A DNA stretch of 64,000 bases from Macrococcus epidermidis. Its GTDB lineage: Bacteria > Bacillota > Bacilli > Staphylococcales > Staphylococcaceae. A program made the position numbers and the translations under genes. The stretch is from assembly GCF_003259695.1 (NCBI RefSeq), contig NZ_PZJH01000001.1, forward strand, positions 496,001 to 560,000, read 5' to 3'. The notes beneath the pieces are model-generated. The model made no database searches, had not been told where the DNA came from, and was given only the letters and a program-made list of their open reading frames with translations. Positions 9,567-18,803 of this stretch are shown one piece after another. Positions within the stretch are counted from its first letter, which is position 1; every line of letters starts with the position of its first letter.

Positions 9567-10195
9567 TGGCACATCACGAAGAGAAAATGACGGTTGAAAG
9601 ATGGCCAAGTCATCCTGAAACAGCTTCTTTAGAAGGTAAAAATAAGTTATTAGGATTCTGGGTATTCCTTGGTGGAGAGACTGCATTATTCGCATCTTTA
9701 TTCGCTACTTATTTAGCTTTAAAAGATCATGTACCGAGTGAAGATCATCTATTAGCTAAAGATTTATTCCATTTACCTTTAGCATTTGTAATGACGATGT
9801 TATTATTAACATCTTCATTAACGAGTGTATATGCACTTTATCATATGAAAAACTATGATTTCGGTAAAATGATTACATGGTTTATTGTTACAGTAATTTT
9901 AGGTTTAGGATTCTTGGGATTAGAAATTTATGAGTTCGCTGAATATATTCATCAAGGACATACATTTAGATCAAGTGCGTTCGGTTCAGCTTTCTACTTC
10001 TTAGTAGGAACTCACGGTTTCCACGTAATTATAGGTTTAACATGGATTACACTTTTAATCATCCGTAATATGAAACGTGGATTAAGTGTATACAACGCTG
10101 CGAAGTTCAATACTGCTGCTTTATACTGGCATTTCATTGATGTCGTGTGGGTATTTATCTTCACAGTAGTTTACTTGTTAGGGGTGTTAGGATAA
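9566..10195 (+). CDS. ctaE: caa3 cytochrome c oxidase subunit III
   Basis: Subunit III is a membrane component that stabilises the oxidase and contains no redox centre. The 209-residue protein has five hydrophobic segments and the family motifs LGFWVFLGGETALFASLFAT near the N terminus and GTHGFHVIIGL and YWHFIDVVWVFIF near the C terminus. It is translationally coupled at both ends, sharing one base with ctaD upstream and one base with ctaF downstream. Confidence 0.95.
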   Translation: MAHHEEKMTVERWPSHPETASLEGKNKLLGFWVFLGGETALFASLFATYLALKDHVPSEDHLLAKDLFHLPLAFVMTMLLLTSSLTSVYALYHMKNYDFGKMITWFIVTVILGLGFLGLEIYEFAEYIHQGHTFRSSAFGSAFYFLVGTHGFHVIIGLTWITLLIIRNMKRGLSVYNAAKFNTAALYWHFIDVVWVFIFTVVYLLGVLG

Positions 10196-10548
10196 TGTCA
10201 AATGAAACTAACCACAACTTAAAGTTTAATCAGGAACGTTATAATTTCGAAAAAAGAACAAGAACTGAAGAAATGAGAATGCAGGTAACAACATTTGCTG
10301 TTATGATATTCTTAACATTAATTGCTTTTGCAATGGTAGCAGCTGGATTAAGTAAAGAATTCGTTATTCCTGCAGTATTATTAATGGCTTTAATTCAAGT
10401 CATCTTGCAGTTTTATTACTTCATGCATATGAAACATCCAGGACATGGGGCAGCTAAGTTAATGATGCTTTCTGGTTTGTTTATTGCCGGGACGTTTGTA
10501 GTAATGGCATTATATATCACTTGGTTAGGTGAGCCATTATTAAAGTAA
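10195..10548 (+). CDS. ctaF: caa3 cytochrome c oxidase subunit IV
   Basis: This small membrane subunit of 117 residues has three hydrophobic segments and the subunit IV motif QFYYFMHMKHPGHGAAK. ATG 10195 overlaps the ctaE stop by one base, and AGGGGTG upstream can serve as the ribosome site. A longer in-frame extension into ctaE has no ribosome site and is rejected. A strong terminator follows, closing the ctaBCDEF operon. Confidence 0.93.
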   Translation: MSNETNHNLKFNQERYNFEKRTRTEEMRMQVTTFAVMIFLTLIAFAMVAAGLSKEFVIPAVLLMALIQVILQFYYFMHMKHPGHGAAKLMMLSGLFIAGTFVVMALYITWLGEPLLK

Positions 10549-10554
10549 ATATTT

Positions 10555-10586
10555 AAAAACTGAGACACTTTGTCTCAGTTTTTTTC
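10555..10586 (+). terminator. Terminator of the ctaB-F operon
   Basis: A 13-bp perfect stem (10555-10567 with 10571-10583) around a CTT loop ends in a run of seven T. It lies just after the ctaF stop. Confidence 0.9.
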
Positions 10587-10681
10587 TTATCACGATTTCG
10601 TCAAGAATTTGATAAATTTTATCCACTTAACTGACATAATTTACGTTATAATGGTAACAGTATATTTTATGGAGTGATAAT

Positions 10682-11635
10682 ATGGGTAGTATTCGATCTA
10701 TCTCAATTTTTGGATTTTTAGCAAACTGGAGTCCATTTTTCTTAGTTGCAATCATATTTGCAACCATTGTCTTTTTTCTAATTACTGTGAAGTGGTATAA
10801 AGATATCCCGGGCGGACGTCCTCTCAAGAAATCAGAAGGGATTTTATTCATTTTCTTAATGATTCTGCTTTATATCATGAAAGGTGCACCAATTGATTTA
10901 CTGAGTCATATTATTTTTAGCTTTCATATGTTACAGATGGCAGTCTTGTATTTACTTATGATGCCGTTATTCTATTTTGCAATTCCGAATTACTTAATAG
11001 AATATGTAATCAATCTTCCGTATGTTAAGCCCGTATTTCAATTTATGACACGACCAATTATTGCCCTGGTTACTTTCAATGCATTCTTTTCATTGTACCA
11101 TTTACCGATTGTACTAGATTTTTTAAAACAAAATGCAACACCACATTCACTATATACGATTTTATTATCGATTACTGCTTTTACAATGTGGTATCCGATT
11201 TTTAATCAAAAAGGTGAAACGAAGAAACAGTTATCTGGTCTAATGAAATTAGGATATATTTTTGCAATCGGTGTATTACTTACACCATCATGTGGATTGA
11301 TTATATTTGCACAGCATCCAATGTATAAGACTTATACAGATCCGAAAGCCTGGATGAGTGCAATGAGTTTATGTGTGCCGACAGGGACATTAAATGATGT
11401 TTTACAAAATTCAGGTATTAGCGGTCCACAATATTTTACTAATATGACACCTAAAGATGATCAGCAAACTGGTGGAGTAATCATGAAAGTATTACAAGAA
11501 ATATTCTTTGGTTTTATGTTCTATTATATTTTCGTCAACTGGTCTCGTTCTGAAAGATTAGATCCTGACGAAATTACACGTCTGAGCTTAGAAGAAAAAA
11601 GAAAGCAAGATGCTTATTTCAGAGAATTTGAATAG
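10682..11635 (+). CDS. ctaG: Cytochrome c oxidase assembly factor CtaG (caa3 type)
   Basis: The Firmicutes Caa3_CtaG family is needed for formation of active caa3 oxidase and is probably involved in copper delivery. It is unrelated in sequence to the Cox11-type CtaG of proteobacteria. The 317-residue protein is a multi-pass membrane protein with about seven hydrophobic segments and the conserved SHIIFSFHMLQMAVLYL region. Start ATG 10682 follows GGAGTG; a good -10 (TATAAT, 10647-10652) lies upstream without a clear -35. It follows the ctaB-F terminator and is nine bases upstream of ctaM. Confidence 0.88.
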   Translation: MGSIRSISIFGFLANWSPFFLVAIIFATIVFFLITVKWYKDIPGGRPLKKSEGILFIFLMILLYIMKGAPIDLLSHIIFSFHMLQMAVLYLLMMPLFYFAIPNYLIEYVINLPYVKPVFQFMTRPIIALVTFNAFFSLYHLPIVLDFLKQNATPHSLYTILLSITAFTMWYPIFNQKGETKKQLSGLMKLGYIFAIGVLLTPSCGLIIFAQHPMYKTYTDPKAWMSAMSLCVPTGTLNDVLQNSGISGPQYFTNMTPKDDQQTGGVIMKVLQEIFFGFMFYYIFVNWSRSERLDPDEITRLSLEEKRKQDAYFREFE

Positions 11636-11644
11636 GGGGACAAT

Positions 11645-12106
11645 ATGAGTTTACCAATCTTACCAACAATCAGTACTACATTTATTGTCATCAGTGCTAT
11701 ACTGGTCGCTATCGGCTGGTATTTGGTGGCTAAAGGACGAATTGAAGCACATAAAAAAGTGATGCTCGCAGCAGGTGTTGCAGCGACAATTTTCTTTATC
11801 ATATATGCTTCAAGAACAATTTTTATTGGCAATACATCATTTGGTGGGCCAGATAATATTAAAATTTATTATACTGTATTTTTAATTTTTCACATTACTT
11901 TAGCAACGATAGGTGCTGTAATGGGAATATTAAATATCTATACAGGCTTGAAAGATAAACTTAATATTCATAGAAAATTTGGACCGGTCACATCAATCAT
12001 CTGGTTTTTTACAGCAATCACCGGTGTAGCGGTATACCTACTACTTTATGTATTCTACCATGGTGGCGAAACGACTTCTGTAATTAAAGCAATATTAGGA
12101 TTTTAA
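11645..12106 (+). CDS. ctaM: DUF420 membrane protein CtaM, heme A oxidase maturation
   Basis: DUF420 proteins such as S. aureus CtaM are required for activity of heme A-containing terminal oxidases. The 153-residue protein has four predicted transmembrane segments with conserved histidines in KGRIEAHKKVMLAA, FLIFHITLATIGA and NIHRKFGP. It follows ctaG by nine bases with an AGGGGGA ribosome site, so ctaG-ctaM are probably cotranscribed. Its stop codon lies in a bidirectional terminator. YozB is the Bacillus name for this family. Confidence 0.85.
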   Translation: MSLPILPTISTTFIVISAILVAIGWYLVAKGRIEAHKKVMLAAGVAATIFFIIYASRTIFIGNTSFGGPDNIKIYYTVFLIFHITLATIGAVMGILNIYTGLKDKLNIHRKFGPVTSIIWFFTAITGVAVYLLLYVFYHGGETTSVIKAILGF

Positions 12107-12138
12107 AAAAGATCATCTCAATTGAGATGATCTTTTTT
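12105..12138. terminator. Bidirectional terminator after ctaM
   Basis: This is a perfect 34-bp palindrome (two 17-base arms) with A6 and T6 ends. It separates the plus-strand ctaM from the convergent minus-strand gene ending at 12152. Confidence 0.92.
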
Positions 12139-12151
12139 GATATAGATGAAG

Positions 12152-13201
12152 TTAAATTTTTATATTCGTTTTTATAGCACCTGATTCAATAATTGTTAAT
12201 ATAATAATTAACAGAATCGGGCCGATAAAGAATCCTACAAATCCCATTAATTTTAAACCGATATACATTGCAATTAATGTAGGTAAAGGACTAAGTCCAA
12301 CACCGTTACCCATAATTTTTGGTTCTAATACTTTACGTTGTACGAGTAAAAATGTTGAGAGTACGATTAATTTTAACGCTAATCCAACGTCCCCTGTCAC
12401 ATATGCGTAAATTGCCCATGGTATCGTTATGCCGGTAGCTCCAATAATAGGCAATAGATCGACTAGACAAATAATAAATGACAGGACAAGGGCATTTTTA
12501 GGTGTAATAAATAGTAATCCGATAAACGTAAAAAACCAAGTAATTCCTGAAAGAATTACAGCAGCACGCATCATCCCAAAGATGGAAGACGTAACGCGAT
12601 TCCACACAAAACTTGTCTTGTTGTAGGTTGTATCATACATATGGTTTTTAATAAATTGGTGCATCTTAGGTATTTCTAACATAAATAAAAATAAAGCAAC
12701 GAGAAATACTAAGCCAGAGATAAAGGTCTCTGGAAGACTGGCAACAAGTGAAGTTATGCGTTCTACATTAAAGTAATTTAAAATAGAATCTTGCATTGAA
12801 AATAAGAAATTCTGGATCTCGTCAAATAAAGATGAAGCGATACTTTCTGGAATCATCTTAGAAATTTTTATTTCTACCTTGTCCCATACTGCCATCAAAT
12901 TGTTCATCTTATTCGGTAAATCTTTAGAGAATTGAATGATGTGTTCAATTAATTTTGTTAAGAAGAAATAAGTAAATAATAGTATTGAAACGAGTATCGT
13001 AGAGTAAATGATTGTAACACTCCACTTTCTGCTTCCAACTTTCTTCTCGAGTATTTTAACAAAAGGTTCTATCATCAATGCAATTACTAAAGCTGATATA
13101 AGAGGAATAGATATTGGGATAATAAAATATAAAAATAGTATCGCAATAGCGATTAAAGAAATAATGAGTAATGTGCGTTTATTCAGCCATTTTTTTACCA
13201 T
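12152..13201 (-). CDS. AI-2E family (PF01594-type) membrane protein
   Basis: The 349-residue protein has about seven to eight hydrophobic segments and ends with the family pattern QRKVLEPKIMGNGVGLSPL followed by two helices. Members include AI-2 exporters, sodium/proton antiporters and the Bacillus YtvI and YueF proteins, so no substrate can be inferred. ATG 13201 is preceded on its strand by GAGGTGAT. It is convergent with ctaM and lies downstream of the YugN-like gene on the same strand, separated from it by a likely terminator. Confidence 0.85.
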   Translation of the reverse strand: MVKKWLNKRTLLIISLIAIAILFLYFIIPISIPLISALVIALMIEPFVKILEKKVGSRKWSVTIIYSTILVSILLFTYFFLTKLIEHIIQFSKDLPNKMNNLMAVWDKVEIKISKMIPESIASSLFDEIQNFLFSMQDSILNYFNVERITSLVASLPETFISGLVFLVALFLFMLEIPKMHQFIKNHMYDTTYNKTSFVWNRVTSSIFGMMRAAVILSGITWFFTFIGLLFITPKNALVLSFIICLVDLLPIIGATGITIPWAIYAYVTGDVGLALKLIVLSTFLLVQRKVLEPKIMGNGVGLSPLPTLIAMYIGLKLMGFVGFFIGPILLIIILTIIESGAIKTNIKI

Positions 13202-13225
13202 GACATCACCTCTTCTTTGGTAATA

Positions 13226-13259
13226 AAAATAGCGTGAGACAAATGAATTTGTTCACGCT
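13226..13259 (-). terminator. Likely terminator of the YugN-like gene
   Basis: A hairpin of 7 bp plus 5 bp with a one-base bulge (13231-13259) is followed on the minus strand by ATTTTTA. It lies 14 bp past the minus-strand gene ending at 13273. Confidence 0.65.
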
Positions 13260-13272
13260 TAGTTAACTAGAA

Positions 13273-13632
13273 TTATGCTTGAATCGCTTTAATATCATTA
13301 TAGATGCTAGTAATCGTACGTTTACAATGTTCAACTAATGCATCACTAAAATATTCATCTTCTCCGTATTCGACACCAGTTGGATAATAGTGTTTACCTA
13401 AATATGGATCCATCATTTGCAAAGTAGCATTTCTAGCGCCGACATCACCATCAATAGCGTAACCAGGAATACGTAAATAATAAATACCTTCTGATAATTC
13501 ATATTTTAAATCATAAGTAGCACGTTCAAAATCCCAATGTCCCCCTAATACTAAACCGTGTTTATTCATTACATGCTGGATTAAAGATTGTTCAGCTACG
13601 ATTGTTTCAATCCCTGAATTTGTGAATACCAT
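13273..13632 (-). CDS. yugN: YugN-like family protein
   Basis: The 119-residue soluble protein resembles the Firmicutes YugN family, whose function is unknown. Its conserved features are GHWDFERATYDLKYE, an IPGYAIDGDVG stretch and a C-terminal YYPTGVEYG...F segment. There is no signal peptide or membrane segment. ATG 13632 has a good GGGAGGAA ribosome site. It is divergent from ylbC and looks monocistronic. Confidence 0.75.
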   Translation of the reverse strand: MVFTNSGIETIVAEQSLIQHVMNKHGLVLGGHWDFERATYDLKYELSEGIYYLRIPGYAIDGDVGARNATLQMMDPYLGKHYYPTGVEYGEDEYFSDALVEHCKRTITSIYNDIKAIQA

Positions 13633-13760
13633 TCTAAGTTCCTCCCTAAATCATTCTATCTTCAATTTTAAGATAAAATCGTTATTGATGCAATCGAATA
13701 TTCATTTCATTTCAAATAATGTTAGAATAGTGTTAAGAAATAGAAAAAGAAGGTGTGTTT

Positions 13761-14840
13761 TTGAAAAGTATTTTAATTAAACTTCTGCTAATTTTTTTAA
13801 TGGGTGTATTTTTATTTTATTTATTTTATTCACCTTCATTAAAATTTGATGTATTAGAAAATCCCGCAAAAGAGAAGATTTCAAATGAAGATATCAAACC
13901 TTCATCTAAAAATACAGTGAAAAGACCAAAACTTAGTAAAGGTCTTGGAGTTTACATCGGTAAAAATATAGATCAGTTTACAGAACAATATGGTTATCCA
14001 AAACGAATATATGATTCAAATTTTAATTATAAGAATTTTGTTTATGAGTTTAAAGATCAATATTACATACTTGGTGTCATTAATAAAAAAATTGTAATGG
14101 CCTATGCAACGGGTAAAAATGCAAAAAGTTATCCGTTTAAAATTGGACAAAGTGCAGATAATATCTTTAATGGAAATGCGATTGTAAGTGAACCCATAAT
14201 CAAAACAAAACAGTCAGAATATCAGTTTCAGTTAACTGAGGTAGATATTAAAACACAGACTTTAATACAATATGATGATATTTTTGTACAAGTTTATATT
14301 GATAGAATTTCAAATAAAGTAATGGCGATGCGTTATATTGAGCCGGATACACTCGTTCAGATGCAACCCTATGCGATGAGTAGTAAAGGTAAGACGATAG
14401 AGAAGACTGCAAATAACAAAATTCATACTAAAGATGAAGTTGCAATTAACAGTAATAAAGTACTGACAATGTTTGAAATCACGAATTATATGCGTAAAAT
14501 AAATGGAAGACAGCCACTGGAAACAAACGAATTAATCAATCATGTAGCACAATTTCAGGTTGCTTCTTTAAATAGGGAAAAGCAAAAGAAAGTAAAGCAG
14601 GTTGAAGATGAAATCGGCAGTGAACTAAATAAACTGGATATTAATTATTTGCATTTATCTCAAAATATCGCGTTTAATTTTGATGATGTACCAAGTTTAA
14701 TCAATAGCTGGTTAAACTCTGATGAGCATAGAGAAAATATGCTTTACAGAAATATCAATGAAATGGGTGGAGGAATTTCTGGTTCATATTATTCATTAAT
14801 TTTTATTAACAATGAAAACAGAGATACACAAGTAGATTAG
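13761..14840 (+). CDS. ylbC: YlbC-like CAP-domain protein
   Basis: This 359-residue protein has one N-terminal membrane segment (residues 4-24) and a charged linker. An N-terminal CAP-associated domain follows at about 60-190 (LGVYIGKNIDQFTEQYGYP at its start). A C-terminal CAP/SCP domain lies at about 235-345, with the typical HLSQNIAF and SWLNSDEHRENML motifs. It is probably extracytoplasmic and membrane anchored; the biochemical role is unknown. TTG 13761 is chosen because AGAAGG lies seven bases upstream; the in-frame GTG at 13755 overlaps that site. It heads the ylbC-ylbF-methyltransferase run. Confidence 0.8.
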   Translation: MKSILIKLLLIFLMGVFLFYLFYSPSLKFDVLENPAKEKISNEDIKPSSKNTVKRPKLSKGLGVYIGKNIDQFTEQYGYPKRIYDSNFNYKNFVYEFKDQYYILGVINKKIVMAYATGKNAKSYPFKIGQSADNIFNGNAIVSEPIIKTKQSEYQFQLTEVDIKTQTLIQYDDIFVQVYIDRISNKVMAMRYIEPDTLVQMQPYAMSSKGKTIEKTANNKIHTKDEVAINSNKVLTMFEITNYMRKINGRQPLETNELINHVAQFQVASLNREKQKKVKQVEDEIGSELNKLDINYLHLSQNIAFNFDDVPSLINSWLNSDEHRENMLYRNINEMGGGISGSYYSLIFINNENRDTQVD

Positions 14841-14851
14841 GAAGTGGAATT

Positions 14852-15274
14852 ATGATTTATGATATAGATTTTATAGAAGTAATGGATCTTGCAGACGAAT
14901 TAAATCAAATGATCCTTCAAAGTGAGTCTTATCAAGCATATAAAAAAGCATTTTTAGACTTAAGTATTAATGAAGAAGTACAGCAGCTAAAAAAAGAACT
15001 CATCCGTATAAAAGAAAGCTATGATGAAGTAAACCGATTTGGCCGTTATCATCCTGATTATCAGCGTGTGATGCTTGAAACAAGAAGGAAGAAAAAAGAA
15101 TATGATATGCACCCTGAAGTGGCACAGGTGAAACTTCTTGAAACACAATTACAAACTTTACTGGATGAAGTTCTTATCATAATTGCTACATCAGTTTCAG
15201 CAGAAGTAAAGGTAGAAAAAGGTAATCCATTTTTTGAATCCCATACATGCAGCAGCGGATGCGGATGTAGTTAG
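14852..15274 (+). CDS. ylbF: YlbF (RicF), Y-complex component
   Basis: In Bacillus, RicF (YlbF) forms a complex with RicA (YmcA) and RicT (YaaT) that promotes RNase Y-dependent mRNA maturation and carries iron-sulfur clusters. The 140-residue protein is mostly helical (com_ylbF domain) and ends in the cysteine cluster CSSGCGC, which could be a cluster ligand. ATG 14852 follows AGGAAGTGG. It lies 11 bases after ylbC and 9 before the methyltransferase-like gene, suggesting an operon. Confidence 0.88.
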   Translation: MIYDIDFIEVMDLADELNQMILQSESYQAYKKAFLDLSINEEVQQLKKELIRIKESYDEVNRFGRYHPDYQRVMLETRRKKKEYDMHPEVAQVKLLETQLQTLLDEVLIIIATSVSAEVKVEKGNPFFESHTCSSGCGCS

Positions 15275-15283
15275 GAGGTTTAT

Positions 15284-15868
15284 ATGGAGATAAATGAGAA
15301 GAAACTCATTTCTAAATGGGAAAAGAAAATTAAATTTTTGAACCGCCCTGATGAAAATTTATTTAAAGCTAAAAATAGTGATTTAATTTTTGTTCCGATA
15401 TTTGAAAAATTTCTTGGTAACTATGTAACTTTAAAATATCATCAAAAAGTATTATGTATTGGATGTCATACCGGTAAATGGGTGAATAGTATTGACCATC
15501 AGACAAATATTAAAGGTTATATTCTGGATCAGTCTATTCGAAATTTGCAAACTTCAATGCATATATATCCTCATTTTAATTATGAAATAGCTTCCAGTAA
15601 CGCATTGCCTTATAAAGATAAGAAGTTTCATTATATATTAATTAATCAACCTTTTGATACTTTTCTTGAAAAAGAAGAACTTATAAAAGAATTTCAAAGA
15701 ATAATAAAGAAAAAAGGGAAAATTATTTTATACTATAAAATTAATCTCTTTTTTAACAGAAGACAACAGCTTGAATCAATGTTTGAAGCTGTGGGTTTAC
15801 AAATTGAAAATATTACGCATTACCGAGGTATAGAAATATATGAAATAAAAAATAAAGGAATGGCTTAA
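15284..15868 (+). CDS. Class I SAM methyltransferase-like protein
   Basis: The 194-residue protein has the pattern of a small Rossmann-fold methyltransferase: VLCIGCHTGKWV at about 55-66 in place of motif I, an acidic GYILDQS after strand 2, and ALPYKDKKFHYILIN resembling the post-motif II region of Methyltransf_11 proteins. Motif I is unusual, with Cys and His replacing the usual glycines, so activity is uncertain and the substrate unknown. It follows ylbF with a TAGGAGG ribosome site, and its stop codon lies in the loop of a terminator hairpin. Confidence 0.6.
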   Translation: MEINEKKLISKWEKKIKFLNRPDENLFKAKNSDLIFVPIFEKFLGNYVTLKYHQKVLCIGCHTGKWVNSIDHQTNIKGYILDQSIRNLQTSMHIYPHFNYEIASSNALPYKDKKFHYILINQPFDTFLEKEELIKEFQRIIKKKGKIILYYKINLFFNRRQQLESMFEAVGLQIENITHYRGIEIYEIKNKGMA

Positions 15869-15885
15869 TCGAGCCATTCCTTTAT
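15852..15885. terminator. Bidirectional terminator after the methyltransferase-like gene
   Basis: A 14-bp perfect stem (15852-15865 with 15872-15885) surrounds a six-base loop that holds part of the upstream stop codon. The convergent glycerophosphodiesterase gene ends at 15900 on the other strand. Confidence 0.8.
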
Positions 15886-15899
15886 CTAATTAATTAAAC

Positions 15900-16820
15900 T
15901 TATTTTTTGTACTTCTCATTGATTAAATGCATTGCAATATCAGGGCGATCTGTAACGATAGTGTGTACACCTTTTTTTAGTAAAGCATCCATTTCATCGA
16001 TACTGTTGATGACCCAATATCCTACTGCGATATTTAAATTTTGAAGAAACTGAATGAATTTTTCATTATTTAATGGAATACCACGATAATGTGTCGGTAT
16101 TTGGAACGTATCCACATTAGGTTGATACATATGTTTCATCCCTGAATTAAAAGCATAATATGCACGAGCAACTTCATTTTGACCAGCACCAACTGCAACA
16201 CGATCATGTGCATACGCATTAAAACGTAACGTTTGTTCATCTTCAAAACTTGTTACGCAAACACGGTCAAAGGCCTGTTTAGAATGAATTAAGCGGTACA
16301 ATAGCACAGGTGCTAGTTTACCAGGCGTTGATTGTTTGCTATCTTTAATATCAATGTTGATGAGCAAATCAGGAAAAGCATCTAATAACTCGTTTAAAGT
16401 AACTATTTTAGCATCTTCATGTCCACGATATGGATATTCTCCATTGATATCTTTAAAATGATAGCCAAAGTCAAGCTGCTTCAATTCTTCTAATGTATGA
16501 TCACATACTTTACCAGAACCATTTGAAACGCGATCAACAAGGGCATCATGAAGTACTACGATTTCATTATCTTTCGTTAATCTAATATCAATCTCAAAAC
16601 CGTCAATGCCTAATTTATGTGATTGGTTAAATGCGGCCATCGTATGTTCAGGAGCAAGTTTTAATCCTCCGCGATGTGCAAATATGTACGGTGAACGTTT
16701 GCTGAAGAAAGGTTTAATATTGCGTGCACTTTGCTTACTCGTCATTTTAGTAGCTGCAACAGCTGCTGAATATGTAAGACCTGTTATAGCGATTGTTTTT
16801 AATAAAGTATTTTTTTTCAA
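15900..16820 (-). CDS. Glycerophosphodiester phosphodiesterase
   Basis: The GDPD domain hydrolyses glycerophosphodiesters to glycerol-3-phosphate and an alcohol. Visible catalytic features are AHRGG (His49, Arg50), PEHTMAAF, the metal ligands in EIDIRLTKD, and VVLHD. A basic then hydrophobic N terminus (KKNTLLKTIAITGLTYSAAV) suggests a signal peptide or membrane anchor. TTG 16820 is chosen because GGAGGT lies seven bases upstream; the in-frame TTG at 16835 overlaps that ribosome site. The 306-residue length fits the GlpQ/YqiK class. It is divergent from ylbG. Confidence 0.88.
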   Translation of the reverse strand: MKKNTLLKTIAITGLTYSAAVAATKMTSKQSARNIKPFFSKRSPYIFAHRGGLKLAPEHTMAAFNQSHKLGIDGFEIDIRLTKDNEIVVLHDALVDRVSNGSGKVCDHTLEELKQLDFGYHFKDINGEYPYRGHEDAKIVTLNELLDAFPDLLINIDIKDSKQSTPGKLAPVLLYRLIHSKQAFDRVCVTSFEDEQTLRFNAYAHDRVAVGAGQNEVARAYYAFNSGMKHMYQPNVDTFQIPTHYRGIPLNNEKFIQFLQNLNIAVGYWVINSIDEMDALLKKGVHTIVTDRPDIAMHLINEKYKK

Positions 16821-16909
16821 AATATGTACCTCCAACTGAAATTTGTTATTTTAATTTTAACAGAACAAATGATACTATAAAAGAAAGCAGAATGAGAGGA
16901 AAGAAACAT

Positions 16910-17170
16910 ATGACATTAGTTCAAAGAGAACAACTTATTATTTATTTGAAAAGTCATAAACATGAACGTCAAATTCGAAAATATGGTCATATTGTGCATA
17001 GCAATCGTAAGGAAAAATGGGTCGCAATGTATATCAATGAAGATAAGTTAGATCATACACTTTCACAATTGGAAAAATTAAAGTTTGTGACAAATGTTCT
17101 TATCTCACCATATAAACAATTAAGGACAGACTACAGTTCAAGTGATAATAAACTTAATGCATCGGTTTAA
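16910..17170 (+). CDS. ylbG: YlbG, DUF2129 family protein
   Basis: The 86-residue soluble protein matches the YlbG/UPF0298 family of unknown function, with the conserved HERQIRKYGHIVHSNRKEKW segment. ATG 16910 is preceded by AGAGGAAAG; the frame extends further upstream, but with no ribosome site. Its last 17 bases overlap the convergent gene at 17154-17543. Position before rsmD is the same as in Bacillus. Confidence 0.85.
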   Translation: MTLVQREQLIIYLKSHKHERQIRKYGHIVHSNRKEKWVAMYINEDKLDHTLSQLEKLKFVTNVLISPYKQLRTDYSSSDNKLNASV

Positions 17171-17543
17171 TAACACGTTGAAGTCGTAACACACCAATTA
17201 AGTACTGATGATAAAGTGCATCTTCATAAAAGAAATGCTTTGCTTTTACATCAAATTCTTTTACTGGAATCTGATATTTTTCAGTCCATGACTTTACGAG
17301 TTCAAAGCGTTTGTTACTATCGGGATATGGATAATTTATCCCTTCAAAAATACTATACATCGCCTGGAAGTTACCATCTTCTGTTGGATTCATAATCAGT
17401 ACAACGGACGTTTTAGGCTGTTCTTCCAAAGTCGTATGTAAAAATAAGACACAATCAGTACGACCATGATTATATTTCATTAATTGCTCGAGTTCGAAAA
17501 GATCACTATATCCTTCGCCGAGCGAAATAAAAGCTTGTTTCAT
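17154..17543 (-). CDS. Conserved hypothetical protein, 129 aa
   Basis: This looks like a conserved Firmicutes family of about 130 residues, typically starting FISLGEGYSDLFELEQL as here. Some databases label such proteins methylthioribose kinase, but I see no kinase motif, membrane segment or known catalytic signature, so I leave the function open. ATG 17543 has an AAAGGAG ribosome site. The gene is divergent from rsmD and its 3' end overlaps ylbG by 17 bp. Confidence 0.65.
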   Translation of the reverse strand: MKQAFISLGEGYSDLFELEQLMKYNHGRTDCVLFLHTTLEEQPKTSVVLIMNPTEDGNFQAMYSIFEGINYPYPDSNKRFELVKSWTEKYQIPVKEFDVKAKHFFYEDALYHQYLIGVLRLQRVIKPMH

Positions 17544-17620
17544 TATGGTTCTCCTTTATATATTGATATTATTATTATACATGAAAAGAACCGTGATATT
17601 AAATTTAAAAGGAGTAATAT

Positions 17621-18656
<1,036 letters not shown>

Positions 18657-18665
18657 ATCATATTG

Positions 18666-18697
18666 AAAAACCACATCCGGATATGATGTGGTTTTTT
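18666..18697 (+). terminator. Terminator of rsmD-coaD
   Basis: A 12-bp perfect stem (18666-18677 with 18685-18696) begins with A5 and ends in a T run. It lies 10 bp after the coaD stop. Confidence 0.88.
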
Positions 18698-18803
18698 GAT
18701 GGAGTAGTTGAATTTTATATACTTTCCAATAGGTTGAAAGCAAGGGGCAGAGTAAGCGATAGAAATTAGATAATACAACCGCTTTCCTAATGCGTCCCTA
18801 TCG

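Noticed and set aside
12152-13201. Assigning quorum-sensing (AI-2 export) to the AI-2E family gene
   Set aside because: The family has members with very different substrates, including ion antiporters, and no luxS or lsr gene is nearby.
16821-16835. Longer TTG start for the glycerophosphodiesterase
   Set aside because: It overlaps the GGAGGT ribosome site that serves TTG 16820.
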